Assembly (NCBI GenBank): GCA_016869075.1
Contig: VGEY01000008.1
Coordinates: 1 to 63,089, forward strand
Direction: 5' to 3'
DNA: 63,089 nt
From: Alphaproteobacteria bacterium
Lineage (GTDB): Bacteria; Pseudomonadota; Alphaproteobacteria; Paracaedibacterales; VGCI01
A program made the position numbers and the translations under genes. The notes beneath the pieces were generated by a model. The model had not been told where the DNA came from. It was given only the letters and a program-made list of their open reading frames with translations, and made no database searches. Shown here in pieces: positions 36,878-45,828 of this stretch. Each line of letters starts with the position of its first letter. Position 1 is the stretch's first letter.

Positions 36878-38254
36878 TTGCTTTTTGCAAAGGCGATTTA
36901 TTTCTTCAGTTTTATTTGGCAAGCTACATAAGGCAGCGGCTACTGAGTCTATTTGCCTATGAAGCTCTATCATGCCGTCTTTGCTAAACACTGTATTATA
37001 ATCAAGACCCTTCTTTTGAATATAGTTAGCTTTCCCAATAGTCGTAAGAGGTTTGATATCTTCAATTTTACGGATAAGAATATCTCTATCATTTTTAAGA
37101 GAATCAGGGCTTTCATTAAAGCTTTTAAGGGTCGCTCTTTCACCCTCAAGTTCAGCAATATTCTTATTTATCGTGAACAACTGATCTTTTAATTGCTTTT
37201 CTGTGCCAGAAGAGGGGCGTTTGCTGTCCGCAGGGGCAATTTTACGTGTGATTTCTAATTTTTGTTCATTGAGAGAGGTTATGAATGCATTGATTTCGCT
37301 TATGCGTTCATCCTTTTTAAGGAGGACATCAATATAAGAAATACTATCTTGAAGAAGTTTGATTTGAAGTGTTCGAACATAATCTTCAGCAACACTTATG
37401 GCATGAATGATTTTTTCACGAAGAATTTTAAGCTTTTCCCATCTTTCGCCTTTTTTATCTGTTAAGTATAAAGCATCAGTTGTATCCCCCACTTTACGAA
37501 TAAGTGTTGTTGGGGTAGACATAATGAATCCAACAGCTTTGCCTACTTTAGATTGCTCCTCAGAGGGCTGTTCAGTTTGATCAGGCGGTAAAAGTGCTTG
37601 TTCTTGTTTAACCAAATCTTCATAAGTGCGCAAGGCAGCGACTGTTTGATTAATGAGAATTTCATTGGTTGTCAGAAAAGCTTGAGATCTTTCTTTATAA
37701 CGCCCTACAGCCAGTATTATGCGGCTGGCGGCTATTCCCATAACTTCTATAGTTACAAGGGTTGCCTTTAAGCCAATAGCCACTGCTTTAGCTTCGGGTT
37801 CATTAATTTTCATAACAATTTGTGGGATAATACCCGCAACTTTAGTCGCAGCTTTTACAGAAGTTTCAATTTTTGGAGCAATTTTCTGTAACATTTGACC
37901 TTGTTGGCGGGCTTTTTCTCTTTCTTCAAACCCAGCATTTTTTCTTGCTTCTGTGATCTTTGCTTGCCCCACAACAGTGTCTTTCGCTTTGAGAGCACCC
38001 CCAGGTATTGTTAGAGGAGAAGATGCAACTGGAGGCGGTGGTGCTGGACGTGTAGGCCGTGCAGGGGGTGTTGGTCTTTGAGGCAGCGTTTTTTCTGTTG
38101 AGCCAGGTGCCGCTGTAACAGGCGCTCTCTTATTCAAAATTTTGTCTCTCTGTTGCTGAATCTCCGTTTGTGGGGGAAGTTGAGCGTCTATAGCGAACAT
38201 TTCTGTTGGAAGTGCGGTAAGAATAAAGTATCCAAAGTAAGTGTGTATGTTCAT
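36872..38254 (-). CDS. Orphan secreted protein with Pro-rich linker and coiled coils
   Basis: A 460-residue protein starting at ATG 38254, where AGGA lies six bases upstream; longer starts lack a ribosome site. A signal-like helix (YFGYFILTALPTEMFA) precedes a Pro-rich linker (LPQRPTPPARPTRPAPPPP). A helical region containing a hydrophobic stretch (VAIGLKATLVTIEVMGIAASRIIL) follows, with long coiled coils to the end. No homologous family is recognised. Its 3' end overlaps the mscS-like gene by six bases on the opposite strand. Confidence 0.72.
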   Translation of the reverse strand: MNIHTYFGYFILTALPTEMFAIDAQLPPQTEIQQQRDKILNKRAPVTAAPGSTEKTLPQRPTPPARPTRPAPPPPVASSPLTIPGGALKAKDTVVGQAKITEARKNAGFEEREKARQQGQMLQKIAPKIETSVKAATKVAGIIPQIVMKINEPEAKAVAIGLKATLVTIEVMGIAASRIILAVGRYKERSQAFLTTNEILINQTVAALRTYEDLVKQEQALLPPDQTEQPSEEQSKVGKAVGFIMSTPTTLIRKVGDTTDALYLTDKKGERWEKLKILREKIIHAISVAEDYVRTLQIKLLQDSISYIDVLLKKDERISEINAFITSLNEQKLEITRKIAPADSKRPSSGTEKQLKDQLFTINKNIAELEGERATLKSFNESPDSLKNDRDILIRKIEDIKPLTTIGKANYIQKKGLDYNTVFSKDGMIELHRQIDSVAAALCSLPNKTEEINRLCKKQS

Positions 38255-38366
38255 AAGAAATCCTAGCCATATCGCCATTTGAGTTATCCAAAGCACCTGC
38301 GATAATTATGACTTGAAAGTCCTAAAATTTATTTAATTTAAAGGATTAGAGCTTAAATTCCCCTGT

Positions 38367-39371
38367 TTAAAATTTACGAATTAAGCAATGTTTAATGAGA
38401 TCAGACAAGAGATCTTTTAGGGGATGAGAAGGAAGGGGTTGAAGGGCTTCATAAGCCTTATCTCCAAAAGATTGCGCTAACTTATATGCCTTTGTAAAAC
38501 TATGATGTTTTTGAAGTATTTCTAAGACAATCGAGAAATCATTGGGTTTTTGATTCATCTCGATAAAATTTCTCTTTAGAATTTCCTTTTCAGCAGCCGA
38601 ACAGGAAGGATAAGCAAGAAGAACGGGAAGGGTGATTTTACCTTCTCTAAAATCATCGCCAACATCTTTCCCTAATTGAGCTGGATCAGCGCAGTAATCA
38701 AGAATATCATCAACGATTTGAAAAGCCATCCCTAGATTTTGGCCATAGTTTCCTAGAGGAGCTGCGTGAGTCTGCTGGTTAGCCATAAGGGTACCAACTT
38801 GACATGCAGCAGCAAAGAGAGTTGCGGTTTTTGCTTCAATAATACGTAACAAATATTCTATAGGGGCTTCTAAATTATGGCAGAGGGAAAGTTGAAGAAC
38901 CTCGCCTTCAGAAATGCTAGCTGAAGCATTGGCTAAGATTCTTAAAACATCAAAATTGTTTGTTTCAATCATTAATTGAAAGGATTTTGCAAACAAGAAG
39001 TCTCCAACTAAAACGCTTGCTTGATTACCCCAGACTGCATTAGCTGTGGGGAGAGTGCGGCGCAGCTTAGATTCATCCACAACATCGTCATGAAGAAGGG
39101 TTGCCGTATGTATAAACTCAACGGCAGCAGCAAGTCCCGTGGTCGTGTCTGCGGTCTCTTTAAAGAGACGATGACATGCAAGCGTAAGAAGAGGTCTCAA
39201 GCGTTTGCCGCCTGCAAAAATAAGGTGTCGCCCTAATGTTGGGATCAAAAAGACGGGACTTTCCAAATTTTGCGCAATAACTTTATCAACAGCCTCCAAT
39301 TCCCTTGATAAATAGGATTTAAGAGCTGTCAAAGGATCTATGTCGTTTATTTTCGGGGCCGTTATAGACAT
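38367..39371 (-). CDS. ispB: Long-chain polyprenyl diphosphate synthase (octaprenyl type)
   Basis: A 334-residue trans-prenyltransferase providing the ubiquinone side chain. The first Asp-rich motif is LLHDDVVDE and the second is FQIVDDILDY; GGKRLRPLL is the conserved N-terminal block. The residue before the first motif is small, consistent with a long product. Chain length cannot be fixed from sequence. It is divergent from the methyltransferase gene at 39501. Confidence 0.92.
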   Translation of the reverse strand: MSITAPKINDIDPLTALKSYLSRELEAVDKVIAQNLESPVFLIPTLGRHLIFAGGKRLRPLLTLACHRLFKETADTTTGLAAAVEFIHTATLLHDDVVDESKLRRTLPTANAVWGNQASVLVGDFLFAKSFQLMIETNNFDVLRILANASASISEGEVLQLSLCHNLEAPIEYLLRIIEAKTATLFAAACQVGTLMANQQTHAAPLGNYGQNLGMAFQIVDDILDYCADPAQLGKDVGDDFREGKITLPVLLAYPSCSAAEKEILKRNFIEMNQKPNDFSIVLEILQKHHSFTKAYKLAQSFGDKAYEALQPLPSHPLKDLLSDLIKHCLIRKF

Positions 39372-39500
39372 TGATCTAAAAAATCCATCTATGTTAATCT
39401 TTCCTTCAATCTATCTTGTAAAGAAGATACGATATAGAAAAATGACATGGAAAGCACGTATTTTATTTGAATCAAAAAATTTGAGGGCCTATTACAGATT

Positions 39501-40241
39501 GTGCACCAAGCGATTACACAAGATTATTTATTAGGAAAGCGCGTTCAACTTTGTCAACCAGAGCAAGGCTATCGTGTTGCCATCGATCCTGTCTTTCTTG
39601 CTGCTTCCATTCATCCTGAGTCTGGAGCAACCATTTTAGATATAGGAGCAGGCGTGGGTGCGGCCTCCCTTTGCTTGGCATTACGAGAGCCTGATTGCCG
39701 TATTACAGGGCTTGAAATGCAACGTGACCTGGTAAGATTGGCTGCTGATAATATTGTCTTAAATGGGTTGCGAGACCGTGTTGAAATACTTGCAGGAGAT
39801 CTTTTGCGCCCCCCTCCACGTCTTGCAGCAGGGACTTTTTCACATGTGATAGCCAATCCGCCCTATTTGGAAGCTGCGGGGCATACACCCTCAAACAAAG
39901 TAAGTAAGGCTCAGGCAAATGGGGAAGGGGAAGCTACAATTGAGCATTGGGTGCGTTTTGCGCACCTCATGGTACGCCCCAAAGGAACAGTGACATTTAT
40001 TTATCGCGTTGATCGCTTAGAAGTGCTCTTAAGCTCTTTTGTAGGGAGAATGGGTGATATTGTTGTTTACCCCCTTTGGCCTGGAAAAGATAAGCCAGCT
40101 AAGCGTGTATTGGTGAGGGGAAATAAAAATACCAATGGTCCATTGCGGCTTGCGCAAGGAATGGTTTTGCACGACGCACAAGGCCATTATACACCTGAAG
40201 CGGACGCTATTTTACGCCATGGGGCCAGATTGATAATGTAA
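39501..40241 (+). CDS. tRNA1(Val) (adenine37-N6)-methyltransferase-like protein (TrmN6 family)
   Basis: A 246-residue AdoMet methyltransferase. Motif I is ILDIGAGVGAASLCLALREP, motif II ITGLEMQ, and the catalytic IANPPYL is the NPPY of N6-adenine methylases. The N-terminal LLGKRVQLCQPEQGYRVAIDP is characteristic of the TrmN6/YfiC family. GTG 39501 is the likely start (alphaproteobacterial homologues begin similarly). It is followed after ten bases by the J-domain gene. The tRNA target is assigned by family. Confidence 0.83.
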   Translation: MHQAITQDYLLGKRVQLCQPEQGYRVAIDPVFLAASIHPESGATILDIGAGVGAASLCLALREPDCRITGLEMQRDLVRLAADNIVLNGLRDRVEILAGDLLRPPPRLAAGTFSHVIANPPYLEAAGHTPSNKVSKAQANGEGEATIEHWVRFAHLMVRPKGTVTFIYRVDRLEVLLSSFVGRMGDIVVYPLWPGKDKPAKRVLVRGNKNTNGPLRLAQGMVLHDAQGHYTPEADAILRHGARLIM

Positions 40242-40250
40242 AGAAGAAAA

Positions 40251-40877
40251 ATGTTTGAAAAGTTTTCACATTGGTTTGAAGGACAATTTACAGGCAAAGG
40301 TTTAAATACTAAACCTGCGTGCCAAAGGCCTTGTGAGGTTGGAGGGTGCCCAGATGCAGGAATTTATAAGGCCCCTAAATCTCGTTACCATATTGAAGCG
40401 GGTGTGAATGAGTGGCACTGGTTCTGTCTTATCCATGTGCGGGATTATAATGCTCGGTGGAACTATTATGCCAACATGTCTGAGGCGGAAATAGAACGGG
40501 AGCGCCGCGCCGATACTACTTGGCAGCGTCCCTCGTGGCCCATGGGAACACAGTCACCTTCGCAATGGGCAAGTCAACAAACCACGACAGTAAAATTTCA
40601 GGATCCTTTCAATCTTTTCGCTGATTCTTATGGGCCTTCGCCCGCTTTTTCTAAGGGACTTTTCCCCCCTGGGTCACCTGAAGAAAAAGCCCTTTCTCTT
40701 TTTGAAGTGTCCATTCCGTTTACACCTGAAGTCATCCAAAGACGGTACAGAGAGCTGGTCAAAAAACATCATCCCGACGCCAATAAGGGGAGTCGGGAAG
40801 ATGATGAAACAATTAAGCACATTAATGAAGCTTATAATGTTTTGAAACGTGTTGTTTCTTTATTGCAAGGGCTTTAA
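40251..40877 (+). CDS. DnaJ-domain protein with N-terminal Cys/His region
   Basis: A 208-residue protein. The N-terminal part carries C-x3-C-x4-C and a later C-x2-H (ACQRPCEVGGCP, FCLIH), which may bind zinc. The C-terminal 65 residues form a J-domain with the HPD motif (KKHHPDANKG). This is an alphaproteobacterial family of unknown client. It is probably co-transcribed with the upstream methyltransferase gene (ten-base gap). Confidence 0.85.
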   Translation: MFEKFSHWFEGQFTGKGLNTKPACQRPCEVGGCPDAGIYKAPKSRYHIEAGVNEWHWFCLIHVRDYNARWNYYANMSEAEIERERRADTTWQRPSWPMGTQSPSQWASQQTTTVKFQDPFNLFADSYGPSPAFSKGLFPPGSPEEKALSLFEVSIPFTPEVIQRRYRELVKKHHPDANKGSREDDETIKHINEAYNVLKRVVSLLQGL

Positions 40878-40889
40878 TGTAGGGGACTT

Positions 40890-40924
40890 AAAAAAAGCAG
40901 CCAACCCGAATCGGATTGACTGCT
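40890..40924 (-). terminator. Intrinsic terminator of the coiled-coil protein gene
   Basis: Read on the minus strand, AGCAGTCAATCC and GGGTTGGCTGCT form a 12-pair stem with two G-T pairs around the loop GATTC. Seven T residues follow. It lies 25 bases after the stop at 40950, a classical rho-independent terminator. Confidence 0.85.
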
Positions 40925-40949
40925 GTATGAATCAGATAAGAAATGAGAT

Positions 40950-42242
40950 CTATTGTGTTACTAGATCATCATTTTCTGCCAAGCTCTCGGCTTTATTTTT
41001 AAATGTGCTTTTATCATATGTGCATTTCGTAAGGTCAAGAGATGGTCCTTCCCAGGCAAGACCATTTTTTACAAATAAGTTTCCTAGGTGGCGCCAGCAG
41101 CCCTTAGCATCATAATCATATGTAAATTCGCCTTTTTTAGGTCTTTGCGCATACGGTCTTGAAATCAAGATTATTGCTTCAATGAGACGTTTTTCTCTTC
41201 CTTCAGAAAGCTCATCAAGATTTTTTCCGATTACATTTTTAACGGAGAAGATGTGAAGGGCCAATTTTTTATCAGAAATTTCTTTATCATGAATCATTTC
41301 GAGTATAATTGTGTAATGATCATGTGCTTTAACTGCGCTTTGCAGTAGGTCAACTCTTGCCTCAGTTTCATTTTTTTCTCTTTCTAATAAAGCGTTCTTT
41401 GCTGTAAGAGTAGCGATCTTTTCTCTATTATTAGCCATAACTTCTAAAATGCTTGCACGTAATCTTTCGATTGATTCATCGGGCTTGCTGGTTTCTGAAC
41501 CTGAAGATTGTGGAGGAGGTAAGGAGGCTTCTCTATCCGCATTCTCCTGCACAAGGCGCTCAATCTCAGCGACATTTTTTTCATATTCACTAACGAGTGT
41601 TTTTAGGGCAGCTCTCTCTCTCGCTAACTCTTCAAGTCGTGCTTTATCTAGAGCAGAGTTAGCATCCTTTAATTTTGCCTCTGAAAGTAAAGCGGACTGT
41701 CTAGTTTTCATTAATTTTGTGAGTGCTTGTTCAGCTTGTAGTGCGTTTTGGGATTCTTTAAGTTGGGCGCGAGTTTCTTCTTCACGTTTTTGTGATTCAG
41801 CGAGAGCCCGCTGAACAGCGCCAACGTGTCTTAAAGATTCTTCAAGTGTACCGAGACGATCTATGAGCGCATTGTGATCACTCGTAACAGCTCTAAAAGC
41901 AACTTCTAAAGCTTGTGGAGTCAGAGTTGGGGTTCCAAAAAATCCAGTACCAAGTAAACCCCCAACTTTGTGAACATTTTGAGGATCCTGCATTCTATCT
42001 GCTAAAGCACGATCAGCATCAATACGTTGTGGGAGCTGACGAGAAGCTGGTACAGAAGAAGATGAAATGAGGTCGTCTCTATTGTGTTGATGGCCTGCTG
42101 CTATAAGGGAGGGAGCAGGTGTCGTAACGACCGCTGCCAAAGCAGGGGGCGTGTCTTTCTCTCCTTGAGAGCTATCTTTTTGATCTGCTGCCATGGCTGC
42201 TGGAATAGCAAAAAGAGCGAGCGCAATTAAGTACTTTTTCAT
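40950..42242 (-). CDS. Orphan secreted coiled-coil protein
   Basis: A 430-residue protein with signal peptide MKKYLIALALFAIPAAMA. The start at 42242 is set by AGGAGG five bases upstream. A low-complexity region to about residue 70 precedes a long Ala/Glu/Lys/Arg-rich coiled coil (about 130-300). A globular C-terminal part contains two cysteines (KGCWRHLG and LTKCTYD). I recognise no family. It is first of the secreted-protein island and has its own terminator. Confidence 0.75.
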   Translation of the reverse strand: MKKYLIALALFAIPAAMAADQKDSSQGEKDTPPALAAVVTTPAPSLIAAGHQHNRDDLISSSSVPASRQLPQRIDADRALADRMQDPQNVHKVGGLLGTGFFGTPTLTPQALEVAFRAVTSDHNALIDRLGTLEESLRHVGAVQRALAESQKREEETRAQLKESQNALQAEQALTKLMKTRQSALLSEAKLKDANSALDKARLEELARERAALKTLVSEYEKNVAEIERLVQENADREASLPPPQSSGSETSKPDESIERLRASILEVMANNREKIATLTAKNALLEREKNETEARVDLLQSAVKAHDHYTIILEMIHDKEISDKKLALHIFSVKNVIGKNLDELSEGREKRLIEAIILISRPYAQRPKKGEFTYDYDAKGCWRHLGNLFVKNGLAWEGPSLDLTKCTYDKSTFKNKAESLAENDDLVTQ

Positions 42243-42476
42243 GGAGCCTCCTGAGCATATTATTTGGGAACATGCCAATCATACGGAGGTGAAATTTCTT
42301 GTCAAGTGGACAAATAGTGATATTTGGTTTTTGTGTTTTAGATAGAAATAATGGGAATCAGACTTAATGGCGAAATACTTAGAAAAAAGCCTTCTCATAT
42401 TATGAAAAATCATAAAAATAAGAAGGTTTGAAATAAGAGAAAACTCATTAAAATTTTAATGAGTTAAAATTAACTA

Positions 42477-42731
42477 TTATCTTTTTCCAGCTTGCATACA
42501 GAAATTCATGCATTGTTGCTTCTTTTGCTGATGCCTTGGTTTATTAGGATTAGGGTATTTTATTTGACAACATTGAGAACAAGACATGTTACAGTGAGGG
42601 TTTGCACACCTGTTTGGGGATTGGCAAGCAGGCGGAAGGTTTTGTTTCCAGGCGTTGGAAGCAACGCTTGTGGAAAATACGACGGCTACAAGTGCCATAA
42701 ACTTTAAGGTTGGTTTTACATAAGCGTGCAT
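42477..42731 (-). CDS. Small secreted cysteine-rich protein
   Basis: An 84-residue protein with signal peptide (MHAYVKPTLKFMALVAVVFSTSVASNA) and a mature part of about 57 residues holding eight cysteines (ACQ, RCA, HCN, SCS, QCCQ, QCM, FCM). The even number and short length suggest a disulfide-knotted exported peptide. AGGAGA precedes the ATG by six bases. I know of no family match. Neighbouring genes also encode exported proteins. Confidence 0.72.
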   Translation of the reverse strand: MHAYVKPTLKFMALVAVVFSTSVASNAWKQNLPPACQSPNRCANPHCNMSCSQCCQIKYPNPNKPRHQQKKQQCMNFCMQAGKR

Positions 42732-42847
42732 GGTTTTCTCCTAACATCTTATTTAAACTCATATGCATTTAGCTTAACGCTTAATGAGTAAAGATATGGT
42801 TAAGGAGCCTTGAGAAGGGAATGATCTTTTGGAGCAATAGGGCTTCA

Positions 42848-43738
42848 TTATTTCAAGAGTAACTGAATATGAGCAGCGGATCCTGGAAAATAATCATCAT
42901 TTCTGTATAAAATACTAAATCGGCTATCCCCAGGAAGTTGCAATTTTCGCCTTGATAATCCATCTAAACTAGCAACAGGTGTATTTTGAATTTTAACTTC
43001 GATGGTTGCTACTTTTTTACCGCTCTCCTCGTGGAGTTTCCAGATATCTCTGATAATAGGTTCTCTCAAGTCGCTTTTCGTACGCAATATTTCAAGGGTC
43101 GTATGAGTTATGTTACTACCACTTGCGTCTATCTTCGCCAAGCTTCGTAGTGTGCCATTTGTAAGGAGTTTGGCAAGAAAACCATCGGCATCATATGTGG
43201 TTGCATGCTCAGAAGAACAAGATAAATTAATTTCTCGAACAGTACTTAAATCTGCTTGACTTAAGAAATCTGCCAGAGTGGATGTTGATAATTTGAAGTT
43301 AGATAAGTCTAAATAATTACAGTTGTAAAGTTCTTCAGCAAAATTATCATGAGATTTTAGCTCTTCAATATGCTCTGGTCTCATTTTTACTGTTTGAGGA
43401 GTGAAATATCGAATGGCAGGATCACGTAACCTTGGTGATTCTGGAGCAGCTACAAGTATGGGTGTTCCTTGCGAGTCTGAGGTGCTTGTATGAACACCCA
43501 AGGGGACTGCGCGAACATATGCTCCAGTGGCTCCTCTAGAATCCTCATAGGGTATAAATTCTTCATTTCCAAGACGGTATACCCCTAATGTTCCTGCGGG
43601 TGCTTGCCTATAATAACCCCCTCCTAGGTTTCTTCCAAAATCATAGGGTCTTTCTTCTAGCTGTGCAGCAGTTATAGGGATACTGGACAATAATGTTGAA
43701 GTTATAAACAAGAGGTAGCTTTTTTTATTTATTTTCAT
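42848..43738 (-). CDS. Orphan secreted protein with leucine-rich-repeat-like segment
   Basis: A 296-residue protein with a signal peptide (MKINKKSYLLFITSTLLSSIPITA). The middle contains YLDLSNFKLSTSTLADFL, VREINLSCSS and LAKIDASGSNITHTTLEIL. These are about 30 residues apart and resemble degenerate leucine-rich repeats. GGGAG lies seven bases before ATG. The start overlaps the stop of the upstream gene by four bases, so the two are translationally coupled. Confidence 0.72.
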   Translation of the reverse strand: MKINKKSYLLFITSTLLSSIPITAAQLEERPYDFGRNLGGGYYRQAPAGTLGVYRLGNEEFIPYEDSRGATGAYVRAVPLGVHTSTSDSQGTPILVAAPESPRLRDPAIRYFTPQTVKMRPEHIEELKSHDNFAEELYNCNYLDLSNFKLSTSTLADFLSQADLSTVREINLSCSSEHATTYDADGFLAKLLTNGTLRSLAKIDASGSNITHTTLEILRTKSDLREPIIRDIWKLHEESGKKVATIEVKIQNTPVASLDGLSRRKLQLPGDSRFSILYRNDDYFPGSAAHIQLLLK

Positions 43739-45168
43739 GAACTTGCTCCCTTATTACATTTTGCTAAACTAATACAAAAGAGATTAAATTTTAACTCCGC
43801 AGATATTTTCATTTGATCTATTTTACCTTTTAACATCTCATCTTGCAAATAATTTACTACTCTTCTTTGTAACCAGGGCAAAGCTTGTTCTTTTTCAACC
43901 TTAGTTGATAAGTAACTCATTGTTCCTCGGCAAGGCGGACACATATCTAAGTACGATAAGAATTCAACATCCATTTGAGTAATAGTAATAGTAATAGGAT
44001 GCTCTCTTGCGGGAGGTGGAGTTGTTTCGGCTGGTATTGTTTGATATTTGTCCAACCATTTTAAAAACGCTTGTTCACTATCCGTAAAATAATAGCTAAA
44101 AGCCGACTGGAAACAGCCATCTTGGCCATAACCATCAAAAGGGTTCCTACCAAATAAATTATAGCATAACTTCTCGAGATCTAAAAATTTAGCAACATGA
44201 AACTGAAATGCTGCAAATTCTCCAGATATGGGGGGTGCAGCTGTAAAAGGAGGCGTTGAGCGGTTACCTCTTCTGAGATTTACATCAAAAATCCGTTCAA
44301 CAACAGTCATGTAGTGTTCTGTCATCCAGGGGTTTAAATTATAGAGAGTAGGCAATGAGTAGGGAAATTGATTTTGAAAAGATGGTACACAAAAGATCAT
44401 GCCTGTTGGAGAAGTATATTCCCGTAAATCTTTGACAATCTGGGATTCTACCCTCTCTTTAATGGCTTTCTTTATGGTAGCTTCGAGTTCCTGAAACTCC
44501 TTCGTTCTTCTCATTTCTTCAACAACTTTATCTGCTTCTGTTGTAATTTTTTCACGAGCAGCGAGAGCCGGTTTTAAGCCTTTGGATGCATTTTTTCCAT
44601 CAATAATGTCATTTCTGAGAAAACCAACCAATTTATAATCAAGTTTAAAGGATCCAGAACATAAAAAATCTTCTGTATTAATTGGTTCAATACCACCCTT
44701 TTTAACGAGTTGATAGTTATTCTCACCACTCACAAATAAGCCAAGAGTGAGGGTCTCTTGTTTGCCTTTATCGGTATGGATTTTTAACCGAACAACCATA
44801 GCATTCGGATTTCCTAAATGGGTTTTTCTATAGTCTCCTAGACCTTTGAGTAGGGTAAAAGCAGGGAATATTAATGCTGGTGCCGATGGTGAAACGGCAG
44901 GGCTTCTAATGTTACGAATGGCTTCTACATCATAAGAAAAGAACATTCCGATCCCAAACTCGTCAAGGCATCTTTCATCATTTGCGAACCCCACGTCATT
45001 TAGTCGAACTTGAGTAGAGGGATCCCACCTTTGGATGAGCTCTCTTTTCTGAGGAATGATTCTAATGACCATGGGATGTGATCGTTCTTTTTCATCACTT
45101 GCATCAATTGCAAGAGAAAAAAAGAACGCAAAGAAGAGAACAAGTGAAAATTTAGTATTTTTTATCAT
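43735..45168 (-). CDS. Secreted protein with a possible C-terminal deaminase-like domain
   Basis: A 477-residue protein with signal peptide (MIKNTKFSLVLFFAFFFSLAIDA). The body to about residue 340 is unrecognised. Near the C-terminus, TDSEQAFLKWL (D363, E365) is followed after a beta-like ITITIT segment by MCPPCRGTM (C410, C413). The pair resembles the [H/D]-x-E and PCxxC zinc motifs of the nucleotide/nucleic-acid deaminase superfamily, including toxin members with D-S-E. The fold is inferred from motifs only. It is coupled to the LRR-like gene at 42848. Confidence 0.65.
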   Translation of the reverse strand: MIKNTKFSLVLFFAFFFSLAIDASDEKERSHPMVIRIIPQKRELIQRWDPSTQVRLNDVGFANDERCLDEFGIGMFFSYDVEAIRNIRSPAVSPSAPALIFPAFTLLKGLGDYRKTHLGNPNAMVVRLKIHTDKGKQETLTLGLFVSGENNYQLVKKGGIEPINTEDFLCSGSFKLDYKLVGFLRNDIIDGKNASKGLKPALAAREKITTEADKVVEEMRRTKEFQELEATIKKAIKERVESQIVKDLREYTSPTGMIFCVPSFQNQFPYSLPTLYNLNPWMTEHYMTVVERIFDVNLRRGNRSTPPFTAAPPISGEFAAFQFHVAKFLDLEKLCYNLFGRNPFDGYGQDGCFQSAFSYYFTDSEQAFLKWLDKYQTIPAETTPPPAREHPITITITQMDVEFLSYLDMCPPCRGTMSYLSTKVEKEQALPWLQRRVVNYLQDEMLKGKIDQMKISAELKFNLFCISLAKCNKGASS

Positions 45169-45438
45169 GCTTGAAACTCCATAGGAAAAACTAGAAAGAA
45201 GTTGGCAATGAAGTCCAACTTAATTATTTATTTTGGTTAAATGAAATAAATGAGAAAACAACTATACCTTTATACTGAAAATATGTCAAAACAATGCCCA
45301 TCTCTTTGTGAATTCTTACTTGAATGATCAAGGTACTGATATAATTTAAGGTATAATAGGAGAAAGGAATAATTCTCTATAGTACGTAATACCTGCATTA
45401 ACTTATTAATATTTTTTAAAAATTTTATTAATATTCTA

Positions 45439-45495
45439 TTGAAATTCAAGCAAATAGTCCTATTTTTAATGCATGTATTCACTTGAAGAAGTGAA
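45439..45495 (+). promoter_or_regulatory. Candidate promoter and leader dyad of the second double-glycine peptide
   Basis: TTGAAA (45439-45444) and TATTTT (45461-45466) are 16 bases apart, and 52 bases separate the -10 from the ATG at 45519. These are the values seen for the peptide gene at 23809. The leader contains the hairpin TTCACTT-GAAG-AAGTGAA (45478-45495). The remaining 270 bases back to 45169 are AT-rich and hold nothing else I can identify. Confidence 0.45.
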
Positions 45496-45518
45496 GGAAC
45501 TTAATTATGGAGGCTATA

Positions 45519-45743
45519 ATGGTAATATTAATAACTGATCAAGCAATGGAAGCCCTTTCTGGCGGGGTAAAAATGGATTTTTTAGGTAACGGAAATGCTG
45601 TGATATACGAATCTAAAAAAGGCGTCCTAACCCAAGATTTAAACGGAACAACAGATTCTATACATGCTCTAACCTGGAAAGGTGATTCTGATGGTAACTT
45701 TGATTTGAATACAAGTGCCAAACCGTCACCAAATGCTACATAA
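45519..45743 (+). CDS. Small peptide with double-glycine leader (bacteriocin-like precursor candidate)
   Basis: A 74-residue peptide starting at ATG 45519 with GGAGG five bases upstream; an ATG at 45507 overlaps that site. The leader MVILITDQAMEALSGG has the spacing of Leu/Ile, Glu and Leu before GG that C39-peptidase exporters recognise. The mature part is polar, Asn/Asp/Gly-rich and cysteine-free. It is the only plus-strand gene in the secreted-protein island and is closed by a strong hairpin. The closest analogue in the window is the peptide at 23591. Confidence 0.6.
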   Translation: MVILITDQAMEALSGGVKMDFLGNGNAVIYESKKGVLTQDLNGTTDSIHALTWKGDSDGNFDLNTSAKPSPNAT

Positions 45744-45759
45744 TTGTTGAAGACATATG

Positions 45760-45784
45760 AACCCCGAGCAATTCGGGGTTCATT
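45760..45784 (+). terminator. Strong hairpin after the double-glycine peptide gene
   Basis: TGAACCCCGA (45760-45769) and TCGGGGTTCA (45775-45784) form a perfect ten-base-pair stem with loop GCAAT, 17 bases after the stop. The T-run is poor. It lies between convergent genes and could serve both strands. Confidence 0.65.
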
Positions 45785-45828
45785 CAGAGGAAAAGAATTT
45801 AATTAAGGAATATGTCAAGGATCATTAT

